A DNA stretch of 10,327 bases, taken from assembly GCA_047618565.1 (NCBI GenBank), contig JBLHKW010000169.1, positions 1 through 10,327 of the forward strand. The letters run 5' to 3'. Both the position numbers and the translations under genes were made by a program. Below, piece after piece: positions 6,192 to 10,327 of the stretch (position 1 is the stretch's first letter; each line of letters starts with the position of its first letter). This stretch comes from JBLHKW01 sp047618565. Lineage in GTDB: Bacteria > Planctomycetota > UBA1135 > GCA-002686595. The notes below the pieces were generated by a model, which searched no databases, was not told the DNA's origin, and saw nothing but the letters and a program-made list of their open reading frames with translations.

Positions 6192-8768
6192 CTAAGGACA
6201 GAAGGTGATCGACAGCCCGTCGCTCAGGTTAAAGCCAGTCCCTCCGGGCCCGCTTGCGTCCCGATACCACAGCTGGAAATTCCAGGTACTCGCCGGTGTC
6301 ACCGCCCCCGCTCCTCCACCGCCGAGCGGCGGCACGCCGAAGTCCAGCGCGCGCGAGTTCGAGCCCATGGCGTCGGCCATGAGCGGCGGATAGAGACGCC
6401 GGGTCGCGCCGCCCACGCAGCGGAAGCCATCGCCGAACGGCGCCTGGATCTGGTTCGGGCCGTAGAAGTACAGGCCCGATGTGCCGGGAACGCCACCATC
6501 CATGTGCAGGCTGAAGCTGTTCAGGCCGATCTCCGGCGTACCGCTCGACGACAGCAGCGCACCCGGTCCCGCTGAGTTCGGGGCAGCGATGCAGAAACTG
6601 CTCGGCAGCTGGCAGTCACCGTCTTCGAAGTAACGCACGGACACGTCATCGATGGCTGCCTCGACGATGGACCCACCGCCGATGTCAGAGACGATGAATC
6701 GCAGCTGGATCTGATCGGTGGCGGGCAACGCGGCATCGGCGGGGAACGAGTACTCGAACCATCCGCCGCTGGCCTGGGCGCCGGTCGGCCCGACGCTCTC
6801 GACCTCGGTCCAGATCAGGCCTCCGTCGATCGACTGCTCGATCTGGAACACATCATCCACGGCCGCGCCACCCTCGTCATTCGAGTACCAGCGCCAGTAA
6901 TGGATGCTCGCAGCAGTGTGCCCCGTCAAGTCAAAGACCGGTGAGTAGAGTGTGGTACTGCCATTGTCCACGTCACTCTCCCCGAGCGAACCACCGACGG
7001 AGCCTTGATCCGTGAACCAGCAATTCGTGAGCACGCCACCCGGTGTGTGATCGTCCTCGGGCTGAGCGGAGGTACCGCGCGGATCGCCGCGCTCCCAGGT
7101 ACCGGTCGTCGCATCGTTCGGACTGCCCACGCTCCAGCCCTGATCGCCGGCCGCATCGAAGTCGAAGGCTGCCAGCACCACCTCCTGCCCGACGATGAAC
7201 TCGCCCTCGGTGTCCTGGGAGTAGCCGTCGTAGATGACCGTGACCGTGAACGGAATGACCGTGGCCGCCGGTGTTCCCGGCACCACGGTGAGCTGCAACG
7301 GAACGGCCCCGAAACCATCCTCGAAGGCCAGGATGACCCCGGACGACGTGGCGCCCACCTGGATCACCGCGTCCGGGCTCGGCGTGCTCAGCTGGATGTC
7401 GATCACGCCGGACGCGAGCCGTCCGGTGTTACGCAACGACACACTTATGTCGACCGACTCGCCGGCCTCGAAGAAACCATCCCCGTCACCAGCGACCTCA
7501 TCGAGCGTCAGTCCCTTCACGCGCACCCAGGTCCCGGCGGCCAGCGCGGTAACCTGCAGGCCCGAGAGGTTCTCCTCGGCGAGCGGCACGATTCGACTCT
7601 GCAGTGGCCAGAAACCATCGCTCGAGTTGCCGATTTCCGGGGTCCAGGCCAGGGTGCCGTGGACACCGTAGTCGTAGTCGAACGTCACGCCATTCGCGAT
7701 GTAGAGCACGCCACCGGCCGGACCGTATTCGTATCCGTTGACCGCCGTGGCGAGTGCGCCGAGCTCGTCGAACAATGCGAGATCCGGCGTTCCGGAGAGC
7801 TCATAGCCCCAGGGAGCCAGCCAGTAGCCGCCGTAGGTGTGAATGGACAGCGCGGTGCCGAAGCTATGGCTGTCCATGAAACTGACCATGGCCTGGATCT
7901 CGGGCTCGCTCTGGGCGGCGCTACCGCGGTAGACCTCGCTGTTCGGGTCGGGGCTCGAACCAACATCATCCAGGCCCCAGCTATAGGGGTAGTTGCGGTT
8001 CAGGTCGACGCCGAAGGCCCCGCCACCATTGTTGCGTCGGTTCTTGCGCCACAGTCCGCCGCCACCGGGGTTGATCTGTCGGTTGTACTCGTAGCCGTCC
8101 GCGTTGACGCAGGGCAGGAAGTACATCTCGCGCTCGTTCACGAGGTAGGTGGCCAGGGGATCACTGCCGTAGCCCTCGAGCAAGGACAGCATGAACCAGA
8201 GGGTGACCTGCATGCCTTCGGGTTCGCGCGCGTGGTGCAGCGCATCGATACGCATCTCCGGCTCGGCCTCGTCCACGTCGGGGTTGTCGGAGATCTTGAC
8301 CATCCAGAGATCGCGACCCTCGACCGTCTGACCGATCGACTGGCGCGCGCTGATCAGGCTGGGGTACGCGGCGCGCATCTCATCGAGCACGGACTCGATC
8401 TCCGCCAGGGTGTAGTAGCCGCCCATGCCACCCTGACCAAAGGCTGTCGACAAGAAGCCGCCCAGGCTCGGCGGACCGAGAGCGGTCGCGGGCTGCTCCA
8501 GGCGCTTTGCGTACCAGGCTGCGAGATCGTGCACGAGCACCTGCGTCTCGAAGCCATGCTTGCGCAGCAGCGCGATCTCCGCGTCCGTCGCAAGTACCTG
8601 TGCTCCGTCGAACTCGATCTCGAGCACATCCAGGTCGAGCGCACGGAATCGATCGAGCGCGTCCCGGCGATAGCCCACCTCGACCAGGTGCTGAACCTCG
8701 GGCCGCGCAGCCTGTGAGTCCTGCATCGGCGTGAACAGGGTGGCGGAAAGAAACAGCGTCGTCAGCAT
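6192..8768 (-). CDS. Secreted M14-family zinc carboxypeptidase with C-terminal accessory modules
   Basis: Metallocarboxypeptidase removing C-terminal residues of peptides outside the cytoplasm. In numbering from ATG 8768 (858 residues): a short secretion signal (LTTLFLSATLF), a propeptide-like region (about 25-95), then the catalytic domain from about Tyr118 to 405. Zinc ligands are His179 and Glu182 in LHHAREPEG and His310 in SIHTYGGYWLAPWGY; substrate-binding Asn257-Arg258 are in DLNRNYPYSWG; catalytic Glu378 is in LAWTPEIGNSS. All expected active-site residues are present. After it come an Ig/CARDB-like domain (about 410-540), a MAM- or lectin-like domain ending SIVEAAIDDVSVRYFE, and a Cys-bracketed module (about 719-858) ending FNLSDGLSITFCP, which I associate with secreted planctomycete proteins. 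The frame is open to GTG 8822 or ATG 8819. ATG 8768 is preferred because the signal starts there and a possible -10 box overlaps the earlier starts. No clear ribosome binding site. Confidence 0.93.
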   Translation of the reverse strand: MLTTLFLSATLFTPMQDSQAARPEVQHLVEVGYRRDALDRFRALDLDVLEIEFDGAQVLATDAEIALLRKHGFETQVLVHDLAAWYAKRLEQPATALGPPSLGGFLSTAFGQGGMGGYYTLAEIESVLDEMRAAYPSLISARQSIGQTVEGRDLWMVKISDNPDVDEAEPEMRIDALHHAREPEGMQVTLWFMLSLLEGYGSDPLATYLVNEREMYFLPCVNADGYEYNRQINPGGGGLWRKNRRNNGGGAFGVDLNRNYPYSWGLDDVGSSPDPNSEVYRGSAAQSEPEIQAMVSFMDSHSFGTALSIHTYGGYWLAPWGYELSGTPDLALFDELGALATAVNGYEYGPAGGVLYIANGVTFDYDYGVHGTLAWTPEIGNSSDGFWPLQSRIVPLAEENLSGLQVTALAAGTWVRVKGLTLDEVAGDGDGFFEAGESVDISVSLRNTGRLASGVIDIQLSTPSPDAVIQVGATSSGVILAFEDGFGAVPLQLTVVPGTPAATVIPFTVTVIYDGYSQDTEGEFIVGQEVVLAAFDFDAAGDQGWSVGSPNDATTGTWERGDPRGTSAQPEDDHTPGGVLTNCWFTDQGSVGGSLGESDVDNGSTTLYSPVFDLTGHTAASIHYWRWYSNDEGGAAVDDVFQIEQSIDGGLIWTEVESVGPTGAQASGGWFEYSFPADAALPATDQIQLRFIVSDIGGGSIVEAAIDDVSVRYFEDGDCQLPSSFCIAAPNSAGPGALLSSSGTPEIGLNSFSLHMDGGVPGTSGLYFYGPNQIQAPFGDGFRCVGGATRRLYPPLMADAMGSNSRALDFGVPPLGGGGAGAVTPASTWNFQLWYRDASGPGGTGFNLSDGLSITFCP

Positions 8769-8820
8769 GGGGAGTTCTCGATCGAGAGCGGAGGCGTGCG
8801 AAAGGGGACTGGCAGCCATC

Positions 8821-8828
8821 ACTATATA
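8821..8828 (-). promoter_or_regulatory. Possible -10 box for the carboxypeptidase operon
   Basis: The minus strand reads TATATAGT, containing TATAGT (one mismatch to TATAAT) about 50 bases before the preferred ATG at 8768. It is an AT island in very GC-rich DNA. No convincing -35 hexamer lies 16-18 bases upstream, so this is a weak call. If real, transcription would begin near 8814, which excludes the start codons at 8819 and 8822. Confidence 0.3.
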
Positions 8829-8876
8829 GGGAACACCCGCAGCCGTGTGCGAGACCTCCTATTGAGTACGCCCGAA

Positions 8877-8901
8877 GTCCGACATCTCGCATATGTTGGA
8901 C
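8877..8901. promoter_or_regulatory. Inverted repeat in the divergent promoter region
   Basis: GTCCGACAT at 8877-8885 faces ATGTTGGAC at 8893-8901, with 8 of 9 Watson-Crick pairs and one G-T, and a 7-base loop. A second small dyad, AAGTC/GACTT, lies at 8915-8919 and 8926-8930, and the heptamer AAGTCCG occurs at both 8875 and 8915. The position between two divergent genes suits an operator or a leader hairpin for the plus-strand gene. No regulator is encoded nearby. Confidence 0.4.
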
Positions 8902-8936
8902 CCCCGCCCCGCAAAAGTCCGGCCCGACTTGGCTTC

Positions 8937-8948
8937 TGGAGATCTCCA
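8937..8948 (+). promoter_or_regulatory. Ribosome binding site of the beta-helix gene, inside a perfect 12-bp palindrome
   Basis: GGAG at 8938-8941 lies 9 bases before the ATG at 8951, a good Shine-Dalgarno and the best in this window. It is embedded in TGGAGATCTCCA, a perfect palindrome. As RNA it could form only a weak 4-bp hairpin (TGGA/TCCA around GATC), which would partly cover the site. Confidence 0.65.
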
Positions 8949-8950
8949 CC

Positions 8951-10207
8951 ATGGGACTCAACCGACTAACGTCACCGCTTCTCGCGCTCGCACTGGGCGC
9001 CGCACCGGCTTTCGCAGACGTCTTCGTGGTCGACGACGACGGCGGTCCCGGAGTCGACTTCACGGACATTGCAGCAGCCATCGAGGCCGCCGCGGACGGA
9101 GACGTCCTGCGCGTGCGAGCTGGTCAATACGGCAACTTCTTCGTCAATGGCAAGGGACTCACGCTCGTCGGTGAAGAGGGAGCGATACTGGGCGGCGACT
9201 GCATCATCTCGGACCTGTCCAGCGATCAGCTGTTCTCGATCTCCGCCATGGAGGACCTGAGCATCTGGTTCGATGATTGCGAAGGCACCGTGGTGCTCGA
9301 CCAGGTCACGATGGCCGCGACCTGCTGCTCGGCCTCCTTGATCGCCTCCGGGTGCGCGGACCTGCGGCTGCAGAGGTCGATCCTTCAGGGTGCCGCGCAG
9401 GGGATCAACGAGATCGTGCCCGGATTCGAGATCAACGACTCGCTCGTGCAGATCTCCGGCTGCACTATTTTGGGGCAGGTGGGCATCGATCCCAACGTGA
9501 GCCCGACCCCGGGCGGAGCGCCCGCGCTCCTGCTCAGCAGTTCGCGTGTACACCTGGCGCAGACGGCCATGACCGGGGGCACGGGCGGGACGTCCATGGA
9601 CTGCATCATTCAACCGGGGGCTGGAGGCGCCGGCATCCAGGTCACGGGCTCTGACTCCAGCCTGATCGTCGCCGGTCCACCAAGAACCGCGATCCTCGGT
9701 GGCCATGGTGGCATCAGCCCCGCGCATCTCTGCGACGGCGCGGCGGGCAACGCCGTCCACGGAACCGACCCGGGCTCCAGCCTGCGTATCAGCGGCGTGC
9801 GGCTGATCGGTGGCATGAGCACTCCGGGACAGACCACTCCGCCGCTCGACTTCGCGGGCACGATTGAGACGCCTGACGAGCGCGATCCCACGCTGCGGCT
9901 CTTCCGCACGCCATTCCTTGGCCAGCAAGTGCCCGTCAGAATCAACGGTGAGCCATTCTCCGACGTCTACATCATGGTCGGCGCGGAATCGGCACGTATC
10001 GATGATCCGAACTCCGCCGCCGACCAGCTCACAACCGAAGAGCGAGTCATCGCACTCGGCACCTTGGGTCGACGCGGGAAGCTCGTGAAAACCTTCGTGA
10101 TGCCCACGAACATGCCGGTCGGCGAGACCATCTGGGTTCAAGCCGCCACGGTCTCTCCGAGCGGTGACTTCGAGCGCTCGAACTCGGTGACGTTGATCCT
10201 GCGCTAG
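8951..10207 (+). CDS. Secreted parallel beta-helix (pectate-lyase-like fold) protein
   Basis: Protein of 418 residues. A classical signal peptide (NR, then LLALALGAAPAFA, likely cleavage after Ala22) leads into VFVVDDDGGPGVDFTDIAAA, the start typical of planctomycete beta-helix proteins in which a short strand is followed by a helix and DGDVLRVRAGQY. Irregular right-handed beta-helix rungs follow to about residue 290 (for example LILQ-like SILQGAAQGI, SGCTILGQVGI, LRISGVRLIGG), with about nine Cys, including a CC pair, that could form disulfides in the exported protein. From about 305 to the end there is a separate beta-rich module ending LGTLGRRGKLVKTF and WVQAATVSPSGDFERSNSVTL, common on secreted proteins of this phylum. 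I see no catalytic Asp/Arg/Lys set that would justify calling it a lyase, so it may be a binding or structural protein. Divergent from the carboxypeptidase; good ribosome binding site. Confidence 0.88.
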   Translation: MGLNRLTSPLLALALGAAPAFADVFVVDDDGGPGVDFTDIAAAIEAAADGDVLRVRAGQYGNFFVNGKGLTLVGEEGAILGGDCIISDLSSDQLFSISAMEDLSIWFDDCEGTVVLDQVTMAATCCSASLIASGCADLRLQRSILQGAAQGINEIVPGFEINDSLVQISGCTILGQVGIDPNVSPTPGGAPALLLSSSRVHLAQTAMTGGTGGTSMDCIIQPGAGGAGIQVTGSDSSLIVAGPPRTAILGGHGGISPAHLCDGAAGNAVHGTDPGSSLRISGVRLIGGMSTPGQTTPPLDFAGTIETPDERDPTLRLFRTPFLGQQVPVRINGEPFSDVYIMVGAESARIDDPNSAADQLTTEERVIALGTLGRRGKLVKTFVMPTNMPVGETIWVQAATVSPSGDFERSNSVTLILR

Positions 10208-10219
10208 CCCGAATAATTC

Positions 10220-10327
10220 ATGAAGACGCGGCCCAAACGCGACGACCGGCCGGCTTCGCCGTCCTTTCGGCTTCTGGCGGCACTTCTCGCGCGTTGGCAT
10301 CCTCGACGACCCGTAAGGGTCGCCTCC
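10220..10327 (+). CDS. Possible start of a further gene, cut by the window edge
   Basis: An ATG 12 bases after the beta-helix stop opens a frame that runs 36 codons to the edge: MKTRPKRDDRPASPSFRLL, then AALLARWHPRRPVRVAS. It is very basic with one short hydrophobic stretch and matches no family I recognise. There is no Shine-Dalgarno (upstream is AATAATTC) and third-position GC is lower than in the neighbouring genes, so it may not be coding. Confidence 0.2.
   Translation, partial: MKTRPKRDDRPASPSFRLLAALLARWHPRRPVRVAS
10307..10322. repeat. Small hairpin near the right edge
   Basis: CGACCC and GGGTCG form a perfect 6-bp stem around GTAA, a GNRA-type tetraloop in RNA. No T-run follows, and the possible 10220 reading frame runs through it. 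It is about 100 bases after the beta-helix stop, so it could help end that transcript, but a rho-independent terminator is not supported. Confidence 0.3.

Noticed and set aside
4921..6195. Plus-strand open frame (424 codons) opposite the repeat lipoprotein
   Set aside because: Its apparent repeats are only the antisense reading of the lipoprotein's Gly-rich rungs.
7005..8717. Long plus-strand open frame (570 codons) opposite the carboxypeptidase
   Set aside because: Low-complexity His/Arg/Gln-rich sequence without domains, antisense to a clear enzyme with all active-site motifs; typical shadow frame of high-GC DNA.
8855..8860. AGGAGG on the minus strand, a strong Shine-Dalgarno-like site
   Set aside because: No start codon follows at a suitable distance; the nearest GTG is about 18 bases away and its frame stops at once (TAG at 8825-8823).
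10251..10261. CGGC-TTC-GCCG mini hairpin after the beta-helix gene
   Set aside because: Four-bp stem with a three-base loop and no T-run; too weak to call a terminator.
8972..10300. Long minus-strand open frame (442 codons) opposite the beta-helix gene
   Set aside because: Arg/His/Gly-rich with no recognisable motif, while the plus strand encodes a signal peptide and known modules.

Overview
The window is GC-rich DNA that looks like a member of the Planctomycetota, probably one of the deep-branching marine lineages. This is inferred from recognised protein modules, not from a marker gene. The carboxypeptidase ends in a Cys-bracketed module (FNLSDGLSITFCP) and the beta-helix protein has an N-terminus (VFVVDDDGGPGVDFTDI) and a C-terminal segment (LGTLGRRGKLVKTF...) of kinds I associate with that phylum. 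There are no tRNA, rRNA, CRISPR, insertion-sequence or phage genes that I can see.

Layout. (1) 144-1314, plus strand: a membrane-anchored SGNH/AlgX-like hydrolase whose last 54 residues are in another frame, so one base must be removed near 1147-1149. A perfect 12-bp hairpin spans the break. (2) 1315-1493: the gap between two convergent genes, almost filled by a 149-bp palindromic element (1341-1489). (3) 1494-4484, minus: a TPR-CHAT protein with an intact His/Cys dyad (caspase/separase-like protease). (4) 4568-4848, minus: a headless C-terminal remnant of an S41-type peptidase. (5) 4864-6111, minus: a lipoprotein made of about 13 Gly-rich rungs of mostly exactly 16 residues, ending like LA_2272-type surface repeat proteins. 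(6) 6192-8768, minus: a secreted M14 zinc carboxypeptidase with three accessory modules. (7) 8769-8950: a divergent promoter region with several small dyads. (8) 8951-10207, plus: a secreted parallel beta-helix protein. (9) 10208-10327: a possible start of another gene and a small hairpin at the edge.

Genes 6 and 5 are close enough (80 nt, or 8 nt with the longer start) to be one transcript, a secreted protease and a surface lipoprotein; the S41 remnant follows directly and may once have been a third member. The beta-helix protein is divergently transcribed from this pair, so the cell-envelope or extracellular theme covers most of the right half. The CHAT gene is probably a separate unit: it has a plausible internal start at 4367 with its own ribosome binding site, and no partner effector is visible. 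The most unusual items are the palindromic element, the frameshift at a hairpin, the S41 remnant and the 16-residue solenoid. None of them amounts to a demonstrated new system.
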